A stretch of 9,766 bases of DNA, from positions 8,370 to 18,135 of the forward strand of contig NKIE01000011.1 of assembly GCA_002256055.1 (NCBI GenBank), written 5' to 3'. The notes below the pieces were generated by a model, which saw only the letters and a program-made list of their open reading frames with translations, was not told the DNA's origin and did no database searches. Both the position numbers and the translations under genes were made by a program. This stretch comes from Pseudomonas sp. PGPPP3. GTDB taxonomy: Bacteria; Pseudomonadota; Gammaproteobacteria; Pseudomonadales; Pseudomonadaceae. Positions 1 through 6,267 of the stretch are shown piece by piece (positions within the stretch are counted from its first letter, which is position 1; each line of letters opens with the position of its first letter).

Positions 1-1
1 C

Positions 2-334
2 GATGGCGATGCCCTCGACGTGCTGGTTGTGACGCCGTACCCGGTCGCTCCAGGCTCGGTCATCCGCGCCCGCCCAGTCGGCGTTCTGCACATGACCGAC
101 GAAGCCGGCGGCGACGCCAAGCTGTTGGCCGTACCGCACGAAAAACTGTCGCAGCTGTACAACGACGTTAAGGAATACACCGACCTGCCAGCCCTGCTGC
201 TGGAACAGATCAAGCACTTCTTCGAGAACTATAAAGATCTCGAAAAAGGCAAATGGGTCAAGGTTGAAGGCTGGGGCAACGCTGACGCGGCCCGCGCCGA
301 GATTTTAAAGGCGGTTGCGGCTTACCAAAAATAA
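2..334 (+). CDS. ppa: Inorganic pyrophosphatase, C-terminal part (partial)
   Basis: This is the C-terminal 110 residues of a soluble family I inorganic pyrophosphatase, the cytoplasmic Mg2+-dependent enzyme that hydrolyses pyrophosphate to two phosphates and so pulls nucleotide and nucleic acid synthesis forward. The frame is open from base 2 and begins inside the family signature: DGDALDVLV supplies the metal-binding aspartates, with Ala where the motif usually has Pro or Glu. It is followed by TPYPV, then by AKLLAVP and KWVKVEGW, all typical of this family. The N-terminal third lies outside the window, so an apparent GTG start at base 20 is only an internal Val codon. The sequence reads as pseudomonad ppa. 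The gene ends at TAA and has its own terminator 18 bases on, so it is an intact housekeeping gene that marks the chromosomal side of the element. Confidence 0.97.
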   Translation, partial: DGDALDVLVVTPYPVAPGSVIRARPVGVLHMTDEAGGDAKLLAVPHEKLSQLYNDVKEYTDLPALLLEQIKHFFENYKDLEKGKWVKVEGWGNADAARAEILKAVAAYQK

Positions 335-351
335 GCCAAACCCTCCCCCTA

Positions 352-380
352 AGAGCCGGCCACAAGCCGGCTTTTTTATT
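352..380 (+). terminator. Rho-independent terminator of ppa
   Basis: AGCCGGC (354-360) and GCCGGCT (366-372) form a perfect seven-pair stem with a five-base loop, extended by a wobble pair and an A-T pair at 352-353/373-374. It runs directly into a T-rich tract (372-377, then ATT). Position and form fit a terminator for the pyrophosphatase gene ending at 334. Confidence 0.92.
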
Positions 381-413
381 GCCCAGAACAAACCAAAGAA
401 GACCATCAACCCT

Positions 414-441
414 TTGTATTTACTAGACTTTCATGTATTTT
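414..441 (+). promoter_or_regulatory. int: Possible sigma-70 promoter for the integrase
   Basis: TTGTAT at 414-419 and TATTTT at 436-441 are separated by 16 bases and lie on the correct strand, about 105 bases before the integrase start. Both hexamers match the consensus only partly, so this is a weak call. If real, the repeat block at 490-520 would sit in the leader or the early transcribed region. Confidence 0.27.
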
Positions 442-489
442 CCGTCCACCAAGCACCACCCATTATCGCCTAAAGCCGCATGCTAAGGT

Positions 490-522
490 ATGGGCCAGAG
501 AATGGGCTGGAATGGGCCAGCC
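490..522 (+). repeat. Three near-identical ATGGGC-CAG/TGG repeats upstream of the integrase
   Basis: ATGGGCCAG (490-498), AATGGGCTGG (501-510) and AATGGGCCAG (511-520) are close direct repeats spaced 10 to 12 bases apart, about one helical turn. GGCTGG (505-510) and CCAGCC (517-522) can also pair as a short inverted repeat. Repeats of this kind next to the integrase gene would fit arm-type sites for the N-terminal arm-binding domain, or an operator for integrase self-control (inference). Confidence 0.5.
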
Positions 523-545
523 AATGCAGATAACAGAGGCTCTAG

Positions 546-1781
546 GTGAGCAACCTGACGGTAAAGGAAGTTGAGAAGCTAACCAAAGCCGGCGCTCCGG
601 GCCTGACCGGAGACGGCGGAGGCCTGTACTTCAAGGTGGGTAGCACGGGCGGCAGTAGCTGGATATATCGCTACAAGATCGCTGGCAAGGCGCGGGACAT
701 GGGGCTAGGCAAATACCCAGATATCAGCCTAGCAGAAGCTCGATTGCTCGCAGCAGACGCCCGCAAGCTCAAGGCCACAGGGCACGACCCCTTGGACGTA
801 CGCGACGCACAGCGAGCCGAACAACGCCGCCAGATAGAGCAACTCAAGTCATTCCAAAATCTCGCGACGGAGCACCACAAAGCCCACAGCGGCACTTGGT
901 CAGAGAAGTGGCGCAAAGGCTGGCTACGCAAGCTTGAGCTTTACGCGTACCCAGTGATCGGAAAGCTTTCAGCCGATGAGATTGAGACCGCTCACCTACT
1001 CAAAGTGCTACAGCCGATATGGTCAAGCAAAACGCGTACAGCAGATGAAGTACGAGGCCAGATCGAGCAAATACTTGATGCCGCCAAAGCGCACGGGCTC
1101 CGTAAAGGTGAAAACCCTGCCCGCTGGCGGGGACACCTGGAAAACTTACTCAGCAAAGCCGAGAAGAAGAAAGCCCGGATACGTATTCATTTCCCAGCAA
1201 TGAAGTGGCAGGACATACCTGCCCTTATGAGCAAACTGAAACAAAATAACAGCCGCGACTCCTGGGCAACCCGCCTGCTCATACTCACTGGAGCACGCTC
1301 GCATATGATCCGCTTCGCGGAATGGCGCGAATTTGACCTGCAAGCCGGAATTTGGTCACTTTCTGCCGAACGCATGAAAGCGAGAAAAGCATTCGATATT
1401 CCGCTGCCAGAAGAGGCTATTGAGCTAATTAAAACAATGCCTCACATCGACGACAGCCCTTACCTATTCCCAGGACAAGGTAAAACAGGGGTCATGGCAA
1501 CGAATGCAATGCGCAGCCTCTTACACACGCTCGGGCACCAAGAAATTACCCGGCACGGCTTCAGAAGCTCTTTCCGCGACTGGTCAACAGAGTGCACGAA
1601 CTTTTCAAGGGAGGTCTGCGAACTGGCACTAGCCCACGACGAACGCAGCCAAACTGAAAGCGCCTATTCGCGCTCCGACTTCTTGGGCAAGCGCCGAATA
1701 CTTATGCAGGAATGGGCAAAATACGCGACCAGCGAACCTGACCAAGCGCTGCCCGACCCACAACTTGAGACTCCGACGTGA
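546..1781 (+). CDS. int: P4-type tyrosine recombinase (site-specific integrase)
   Basis: This 411-residue protein is a site-specific tyrosine recombinase that should catalyse integration and excision of the element through a covalent 3'-phosphotyrosine intermediate. Residues 1-90 match the arm-binding N-terminal domain common in P4-like integrases (LTVKEVEKL, GDGGGLYFKV, GLGKYPDISLAEAR). A core-binding helical region follows at about 100-210, and the catalytic domain lies at about 215-395. Visible active-site residues are R251 (in LTGAR), probably K278, H337 and R340 (HGFR), H364 (LAH) and the nucleophile Y374 (SAYSRSD), so the enzyme looks complete. The GTG start at 546 is supported by AGAGG at 535-539, six bases upstream. 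The stop overlaps the next gene by four bases (GTGA). It is transcribed away from ppa into the element. The usual family length is near 400 residues. Confidence 0.95.
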   Translation: MSNLTVKEVEKLTKAGAPGLTGDGGGLYFKVGSTGGSSWIYRYKIAGKARDMGLGKYPDISLAEARLLAADARKLKATGHDPLDVRDAQRAEQRRQIEQLKSFQNLATEHHKAHSGTWSEKWRKGWLRKLELYAYPVIGKLSADEIETAHLLKVLQPIWSSKTRTADEVRGQIEQILDAAKAHGLRKGENPARWRGHLENLLSKAEKKKARIRIHFPAMKWQDIPALMSKLKQNNSRDSWATRLLILTGARSHMIRFAEWREFDLQAGIWSLSAERMKARKAFDIPLPEEAIELIKTMPHIDDSPYLFPGQGKTGVMATNAMRSLLHTLGHQEITRHGFRSSFRDWSTECTNFSREVCELALAHDERSQTESAYSRSDFLGKRRILMQEWAKYATSEPDQALPDPQLETPT

Positions 1782-2416
1782 TCAAAAACCATGCCCTCCT
1801 AGACTGGCTCACGCCCGAGCAAGCACTAGCATCACTGCAAGAATCCGTAGATTCCAAAATGACCTTGCAAGACTTGTTTAGCCATTGCCTGCAAGGTAAC
1901 TGTTACGCATACATCAAGGCCACCGGAGTCAAGGGCGAGTTCCATGGCGCCTACTCACACCCCTCAAGCTATGAGCTCAGCGAGGTAACTGGCATTGGTT
2001 ACCAAATGCTTACAAACCCTCAGCACCTTGGGCACTCAACAGCCTACATCGCCGAGTTTATGGGCGACGTAGTGTGCTCAACAGGCAACCCAGTCGAGCC
2101 AGAGAAAATCTCCAACATTGAATGGCATGCACTTATCACCCCGCACATGCACCCACCATTCTTCAAGAAGAGCGGCATCCAGAAACTCATCAAAGATATC
2201 GCCGCAGAGCCATCGGGAGGCCCAAGCACAAACACGCTACTTATAACGATTGGCGCCCTTCTTGAACTCATGACAACCAGCGGCCGCGAAAACAAATCAT
2301 CAATTGAAGGCAAGATTTTGGCGAAATACTCAGGAAAGCGAGGCCTAGGAGAGCGCACGTTACAGAAAGTCTTCGCGAGAGCTTCCGAGGCCTTAGATAA
2401 AGCTGACGCATCCTGA
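1778..2416 (+). CDS. Hypothetical protein, translationally coupled to the integrase
   Basis: I do not recognise a named family for this 212-residue protein. Its GTG start overlaps the integrase stop (GTGA, 1778-1781) and has no strong ribosome binding site of its own, so translation probably depends on re-initiation after the integrase. No signal peptide or membrane segment is apparent. The N-terminal half contains mixed helices and a stretch rich in aromatic, Gly and His residues (about 40-80). The last 60 residues look like a separate helical unit: a hydrophobic helix (LLITIGALLELM) is followed by basic turns ending in GLGERTLQKVFARASEAL, which could be a small helix-turn-helix. The coupling suggests a job linked to integration or to controlling the integrase, but that is inference from position only. 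Confidence 0.8.
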   Translation: MIKNHALLDWLTPEQALASLQESVDSKMTLQDLFSHCLQGNCYAYIKATGVKGEFHGAYSHPSSYELSEVTGIGYQMLTNPQHLGHSTAYIAEFMGDVVCSTGNPVEPEKISNIEWHALITPHMHPPFFKKSGIQKLIKDIAAEPSGGPSTNTLLITIGALLELMTTSGRENKSSIEGKILAKYSGKRGLGERTLQKVFARASEALDKADAS

Positions 2417-2500
2417 AAGGCGCGACAAATCAAGCTATTCCAGCTCAAGGAGCCGGATCTCACTTCTGACTAGGGCGATATTGCCAGTTACGGAACACAA

Positions 2501-4405
2501 TCAGCCAAAACTGATTATCGCCTCGCACAGCCGTTCGAGAGACCGAGGGCGACCACCTCGCTCCCATAGCCAGGCAAGTCGGGCACCAATGTGAAGCGAG
2601 TTCTTAGCCAAATCTTTGGCAAGCCCGCACTCAGCACTAGCGTAGTCTCCCGCGCTCGCCCAAGAGGCATCGTCGACTTCAGACTTTACTGTGTCGCCCA
2701 TATTGGTTGACCACGCAATATAGTCACCCGCCCAAACCGGCTCCAAGGGAAACGGCTGAGAAGCATCACCACCAAGCGCCTTGAGTAAAGCAATATTGTC
2801 ACGCTCATGCTCAGCAACCCGATCGGTCCCGGTGTCACTGTCATATATGACAAGCACCGGGATCTCCAGCCCTTGGGCTATGAGCAATGGCTGCAATAAC
2901 GCATGCTTTGCCTGAACCGGAACAATATGAACTCCTCGCGCTCGAAACGCTGCCCACCGATCCGTCAGACTGAGCCAAGAATGGATGTAGGCCACATCTT
3001 CGAATCCTTCGACCAGCACTAGCCGCTGAGCAAAGAACATCTCATTCAGGGCCGGCTGCAACACTTGATTAACCTTCGCCATCGCCCCTACAGGCCGCAT
3101 AGGCCTTTGCCCTTTGGCAGCAGCAAAGGACGCCGCATAGGTCTCGTAGTCGTATCGCTTAACGACTGAAGTTGGAGTCCCCTGTACGCGACGAACCAAG
3201 CGAATGTTCTCAAATAGGTCGCCAGAGACAAAGTGCGGGCTGTGAGTTGTAATCAAAACCTGAGAGCCTCGCGTACTAAGCGATCGAAGCACACTTGAGA
3301 GGTGGCGCGCTTGCGGAGGATGCTGGTAAAGCTCTGGCTCCTCGCAACCTAGAATCAGCGTAGGGCCATCTCCACCGATCTCTGCAAGCTCCTGTAGTAG
3401 CGAGATCAGGAACGATCGCTGAAGGCCATGACCAAATCGGGCAAGCTGCCCTTCGAACAATCCCTCACGCGCCAAAACTCCAGCTAGCGGCTCCTCAACT
3501 TGAACCGACTTTTTGGGGTCCTGCTGCCACTTCACCGTCAGCCCGGCGTCCGGATGTGCCCACTCACCAATCCGCCTTCCGAGTGACTCGGAGATCCCAT
3601 CTAACGCTGCTTGATTCTGCTGCAGTAGCTGCTGATATTGCTCCTGCGCGGCGCTAGAAATTCTCTTAATTTCATCTTCAAAGTTAACCTGGCCGCGTAC
3701 AGCTCGGGCCAGCAGACGACCAAATGCGCTGTTCTTGGCCTCTGCCTGCTCCTCGCTCGCATCTTTGACTGCCGGGATGTAAACCCACTGCACATGCCGA
3801 GCAAGTCGATTTGCGCCCTTAGTGACCCCGTAGAACTGATCTTCGCTTGGGATAAGTACACACTGAGCTGGGCGAGCAGCTTCGTAGGTCCTTAGCGCCG
3901 CAGCATTAGCATCCTTTGACCCTGCTGGCGGGAGCTCACCAAAAGCTTCTCGCAACTGTATATAACGCGCTTTTAAGTCAGTGGCACTCGCCCCATTACC
4001 CATCTCACTGAAGAATGGAATGAACGCCTCCATCCCGAGTCGCTGCCCATACTGTTTGACTGGTGCGCTCTGCGTACCTTGGTCGTAAACAGCCTTTGCA
4101 GTAACAGCAAGAACCCCCTGTCGAACGTAGTCAGCAAAGTCTTCCTGAGCCGCCCTACTTAAGTCCATGAACTCGACAGTAATCTCTATAGGCACACCGG
4201 TGTTCTTGGCGCAGAAGTCTTCCGCTTGCAGGGCAACAAGATCAGTTGCGGCATTCTGAGTCTCGCGAAAAAAGATGTTCAGAGCACACAGCACAGTGGA
4301 CTTACCAGCGCCATTTGCACCGACTAAACACGTGTACTGATCAACATCTATGGTCTGATCTTCGAAAGAACGAAAGTTCTTGATACGGACGGACTTAATA
4401 CGCAT
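2501..4405 (-). CDS. OLD-family ATP-dependent nuclease (AAA/ABC-type ATPase plus TOPRIM)
   Basis: This 634-residue protein has the two-part layout of overcoming lysogenization defect (OLD) nucleases. The N-terminal SMC/RecF-like ATPase shows Walker A GANGAGKS (29-36), a long helical insertion (about 80-300), a signature-like GHGLQRS (325-331), a Walker B region ending in CEEPE (354-358) and an H-loop THSPHFVSG (387-395). The C-terminal TOPRIM nuclease shows VEGFED (E466) and YDSDTGTD (D522, D524), the expected metal ligands. OLD proteins dimerise and cut DNA, and several act in phage defence. The start is supported by AAGGAAGAG nine bases upstream on the minus strand. It runs against its neighbours, has no promoter-sharing partner on its own strand, and no UvrD-type helicase gene is adjacent, so this is not a two-gene Gabija locus. 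It is best read as a solitary class 1-like OLD defence gene carried as cargo (inference). Confidence 0.92.
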   Translation of the reverse strand: MRIKSVRIKNFRSFEDQTIDVDQYTCLVGANGAGKSTVLCALNIFFRETQNAATDLVALQAEDFCAKNTGVPIEITVEFMDLSRAAQEDFADYVRQGVLAVTAKAVYDQGTQSAPVKQYGQRLGMEAFIPFFSEMGNGASATDLKARYIQLREAFGELPPAGSKDANAAALRTYEAARPAQCVLIPSEDQFYGVTKGANRLARHVQWVYIPAVKDASEEQAEAKNSAFGRLLARAVRGQVNFEDEIKRISSAAQEQYQQLLQQNQAALDGISESLGRRIGEWAHPDAGLTVKWQQDPKKSVQVEEPLAGVLAREGLFEGQLARFGHGLQRSFLISLLQELAEIGGDGPTLILGCEEPELYQHPPQARHLSSVLRSLSTRGSQVLITTHSPHFVSGDLFENIRLVRRVQGTPTSVVKRYDYETYAASFAAAKGQRPMRPVGAMAKVNQVLQPALNEMFFAQRLVLVEGFEDVAYIHSWLSLTDRWAAFRARGVHIVPVQAKHALLQPLLIAQGLEIPVLVIYDSDTGTDRVAEHERDNIALLKALGGDASQPFPLEPVWAGDYIAWSTNMGDTVKSEVDDASWASAGDYASAECGLAKDLAKNSLHIGARLAWLWERGGRPRSLERLCEAIISFG

Positions 4406-4664
4406 GGCAGTTTGCTCTTCCTTATGCGATGGCTGCTGCTAGCCTGTGTCGCTGCAGTATGCCTCGTAATCGTATATGCAAACACCACAGGGCCTCCGCC
4501 ATCCTGAAGCTTTCACAAACAATCAGGCCACCCTAGGCTCACGTAGCCATTGCTCCTCAAGTGCGGAAATAAGAACCGCATTTACGGTGCAACCGTCCAT
4601 CACACCAACTTTAATGCCGGCCACCTATCGACACCGCACAGCAAAAATCCCAAGGACACCGAGC
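4406..4664. other. Divergent intergenic region between the OLD nuclease and the AlpA regulator
   Basis: This region of 259 bases should hold the promoters of the minus-strand OLD gene and the plus-strand AlpA gene. The AlpA frame stays open upstream to 4476, but that stretch has no ribosome binding site and reads as low-complexity Thr/Ser/Pro-rich residues unlike the family, so I treat it as non-coding. I could not place convincing -35/-10 pairs for either gene. Confidence 0.4.
4652..4656 (+). promoter_or_regulatory. Ribosome binding site that sets the AlpA start
   Basis: AAGGA at 4652-4656 lies eight bases before the ATG at 4665. This favours the 80-residue protein over the longer frame opening at 4476, where no Shine-Dalgarno sequence is seen. 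Confidence 0.7.
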
Positions 4665-4907
4665 ATGCAACACAGCACTTTCCAAACTCCCGCCCTCCCC
4701 CTACCACGCCGAATTCTTCGACTCCGAGAGGTCGAGTCCCGCACAGGCTTTAAGCGCTCTCACATCTACAACCTGATGAAAGAGGATCGTTTCCCCAGAG
4801 CGGTCAAGCTTGGTGCTCGCGCCGTAGGATGGGACTCTATTGCCGTGGACTCTTGGGTTACAGACCGCCTGACATCTCTGGACACGCCAGCCCATACACT
4901 TCACTAA
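4665..4907 (+). CDS. AlpA-family DNA-binding regulator (excisionase-like)
   Basis: This small protein of 80 residues belongs to the AlpA/MerR-like winged helix-turn-helix group that prophages and integrative elements use to control their integrase or to act as excisionase. The family pattern is clear from about residue 15 to 68: RILRLREVESRTGFKRSHIY forms the helix-turn-helix, FPRAVKLGARAVGWDS is the wing with its conserved GW, and VDSWVTDRL is the closing helix. The start at 4665 has AAGGA eight bases upstream and gives the normal family length of about 70 to 80 residues. It is transcribed divergently from the OLD nuclease and in the same direction as the integrase and the downstream recombinase. 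By family, the likely role is regulating integrase expression or setting recombination direction; which of these applies cannot be read from the sequence. Confidence 0.88.
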   Translation: MQHSTFQTPALPLPRRILRLREVESRTGFKRSHIYNLMKEDRFPRAVKLGARAVGWDSIAVDSWVTDRLTSLDTPAHTLH

Positions 4908-5080
4908 CTGCTGAGTGATCTCCACTGCCGTGTAGTGAAAAGGCATGACCCAGCAACCACAAAAATCGCGGACATATCTGCAGTGAAATCGTGTTGATAA
5001 ACACCCATTTACCACCCATACGGACACGGTATATTATCACCACACCAAACGGATACGAGCCACAACAGGAGCCACTATAG
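4908..5080. other. Regulatory gap before the serine recombinase
   Basis: These 173 bases contain no gene. The right half is AT-richer and holds a candidate promoter (5008-5035) framed by a short inverted repeat, TGATAA (4995-5000) and TTATCA (5034-5039). No terminator for the AlpA gene was found, so read-through into the recombinase operon is possible. Confidence 0.4.
5008..5035 (+). promoter_or_regulatory. Candidate promoter of the serine recombinase operon
   Basis: TTTACC (5008-5013) and TATATT (5030-5035) are spaced 16 bases apart and resemble -35 and -10 hexamers, 45 bases before the ATG at 5081. The -10 element overlaps one arm of the TGATAA/TTATCA inverted repeat, so binding there could repress transcription (inference). 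Confidence 0.38.
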
Positions 5081-5722
5081 ATGTTCGTCCGCGCCTACCT
5101 CAGAGCCTCGACCACTGACCAAGATGCAAGCCGAGCCCGCGATTCGCTGGTGCAGTTCGCGGCCGAGCATGGGGCAACTATTGCCAGTTACTACACAGAG
5201 AACGAATCAGGCACCAAGTTGGCTCGCCCTGAATTGTTTCGCCTGCTGGATGACTGTCACCCAGGCGATGCGCTGCTAGTCGAGCAAGTTGATCGCCTGT
5301 CTCGCCTGAATCATGAGGATTGGCAGACCCTGCGAGCCATCATCAAGGCCAAGCGCATTAACGTGGTCGCCCTAGATCTACCAACCTCGCACCGATTGAT
5401 TTCCTCGTTTGAAGCAACAGACGACTTCACAGGCAGAATGTTGGCGGCCGTAAACGAGATGCTTCTGGATATGCTGGCGGCGGTTGCTCGTAAAGACTAT
5501 GAAGATAGAAAGCGCCGTACCGAAGAAGGCCGCGCCAAAGCCAAAGCCGATGGCAAATACAAGGGCCGACCGATCAATAATGAGCAGCACAAAAAAATCA
5601 AGGAACTACTAAGCGATGGCAAGTCTATTCGCAAAGTAGCAGAGCTTCTTAGCTGCTCGACTCAAACAGTGCAACGAGCAAAGAAATCAACAGAAGAAAA
5701 CACTACTAACTGCTCTATTTAA
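5081..5722 (+). CDS. Small serine recombinase (resolvase/invertase family)
   Basis: This 213-residue protein is a serine site-specific recombinase of the small resolvase/invertase type, which cuts both strands through a 5'-phosphoserine link and rejoins them after subunit rotation. The N-terminal catalytic domain (about 1-120) shows YLRAST with R8 and nucleophile S10, LARPEL (R49), and VEQVDRLSR with R72 and R75, matching the conserved active-site arginines. Residues 118-145 form the long dimer helix. The C-terminal domain has GKYKGRP followed by a helix-turn-helix (about 170-200, SIRKVAELLSCSTQTVQRAK), the DNA-binding unit of Hin/resolvase proteins. The length fits the family, so it looks complete. 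AGGAG at 5067-5071 supports the start. It opens a plus-strand group of four genes reaching 7968. It may invert or resolve DNA, or act on plasmid-like dimers; no inverted or res-like site pair was found with confidence. Confidence 0.93.
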   Translation: MFVRAYLRASTTDQDASRARDSLVQFAAEHGATIASYYTENESGTKLARPELFRLLDDCHPGDALLVEQVDRLSRLNHEDWQTLRAIIKAKRINVVALDLPTSHRLISSFEATDDFTGRMLAAVNEMLLDMLAAVARKDYEDRKRRTEEGRAKAKADGKYKGRPINNEQHKKIKELLSDGKSIRKVAELLSCSTQTVQRAKKSTEENTTNCSI

Positions 5723-5868
5723 CAATGATAAAAGACACTGTAGAATATATAACGCGAAAACTTCTCCAGCTTTAATTTACACATAAACCTAAAATACAAA
5801 CCATTAAACATAAACAACGCGGAGTGACCCAGCATGAAAAAGAATTGACCAACGAAGAGGCATTAAAG
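5723..5868. other. AT-rich gap with a four-codon minicistron before a small DNA-binding gene
   Basis: The first 100 bases are much richer in A and T than any other stretch of the window. TAGAAT at 5741-5746 resembles a -10 element, but its -35 partner is poor. GGAG at 5821-5824 lies nine bases before ATG 5834, which opens a frame of only four codons ending at TGA 5846-5848. The next gene's frame is open through this area, but I prefer its start at 5869. Confidence 0.35.
5854..5860 (+). promoter_or_regulatory. Ribosome binding site that favours a start at 5869
   Basis: GAAGAGG at 5854-5860 lies eight bases before ATG 5869. The upstream GTG at 5824 in the same frame has no separate Shine-Dalgarno sequence, because the GGAG there overlaps the start codon itself. 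Confidence 0.55.
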
Positions 5869-6264
5869 ATGTATAGTGAAAATGCGATTTACCTGTCAGA
5901 GCAGTTCATGACAGACGATAATGGCAGCTACTCCAAGCTAGCGGACTACTTGAATTTATTCAGTCCGCGCCCGGATGGCGCATGGACAAAACACCAGGCA
6001 TACCATCTATGCCGAACTAACGGCATACGCTCTACACGGCGCTGCAAGCAACAGCCGGCAGCATCACGCACCCAGCGCACCAATACTCGCCAACGCATCA
6101 CCATTGCGCTCATAGACGCGCTCAGTGCCAGCGGAAGAACCCTTGCCGATATAGCGCCAGTAAACCTGAAAGAGATTGCCACTCTGTCCGGCGAACCCGT
6201 CTACAACATCCGCAACAACTGGGATGACCTAGAGGACGAGCTAAATGATCTGGCAGGAGTTTAA
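5869..6264 (+). CDS. Small probable DNA-binding protein of unknown function
   Basis: I do not recognise a named family. From ATG 5869 the protein has 131 residues; a GTG at 5824 would add 15 more but lacks a usable ribosome binding site. Residues 21-53 (KLADYLN, then DGAWTKHQAYHLCRTNGIR) resemble the helix-turn-helix style found in the C-terminal part of many serine recombinases, where a small protein or domain reads the site. A basic, Gln/Arg/Thr-rich linker (about 54-76) leads to a second helical part with LKEIATLSGEPVYNIRNNW (100-118), which also looks like a helix-turn-helix. The tail is strongly acidic (DDLEDELNDL). It ends three bases before the next ATG, so the two genes are surely co-transcribed. 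A role as accessory DNA-binding protein for the adjacent recombinase or HUH protein is inference from position and fold-like pattern. Confidence 0.75.
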   Translation: MYSENAIYLSEQFMTDDNGSYSKLADYLNLFSPRPDGAWTKHQAYHLCRTNGIRSTRRCKQQPAASRTQRTNTRQRITIALIDALSASGRTLADIAPVNLKEIATLSGEPVYNIRNNWDDLEDELNDLAGV

Positions 6265-6267
6265 CCA

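Larger units (their letters stand above)
381..545. other. Non-coding junction between ppa and the integrase; probable zone of the left attachment site
   Basis: No gene or tRNA is visible here. The stretch after the terminator is AT-rich up to about 470, and a GGGC-rich repeat block then runs up to the integrase start. Since ppa is complete at its 3' end and an integrase starts at 546, the element-chromosome junction should lie in or just before this region (inference). The attachment core itself cannot be named, because the matching copy at the right end is outside the window. No tRNA gene serves as the target here, unlike many P4-type integrases. Confidence 0.45.

Noticed and set aside
2499..2516. 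Hairpin AATCAG/CTGATT at the end of the OLD gene as a terminator
   Set aside because: The stem has only six AT-rich pairs, it lies partly within the coding sequence, and no T-tract follows on either strand.
2501..4405. Gabija or PARIS system
   Set aside because: No UvrD-like helicase is adjacent as Gabija needs, and no separate AriB-like gene is adjacent. The single chain with a C-terminal TOPRIM fits a plain OLD nuclease better.
4476..4664. Upstream extension of the AlpA reading frame giving a 143-residue protein
   Set aside because: No ribosome binding site at 4476, and the added residues are Thr/Ser/Pro-rich and unlike the family. AAGGA before ATG 4665 and the normal AlpA length support the short form.
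4946..5834. Repeated ten-base word TGACCCAGCA at 4946-4955 and 5825-5834
   Set aside because: Dozens of ten-base matches are expected by chance in a window of this size, and the flanks do not match.
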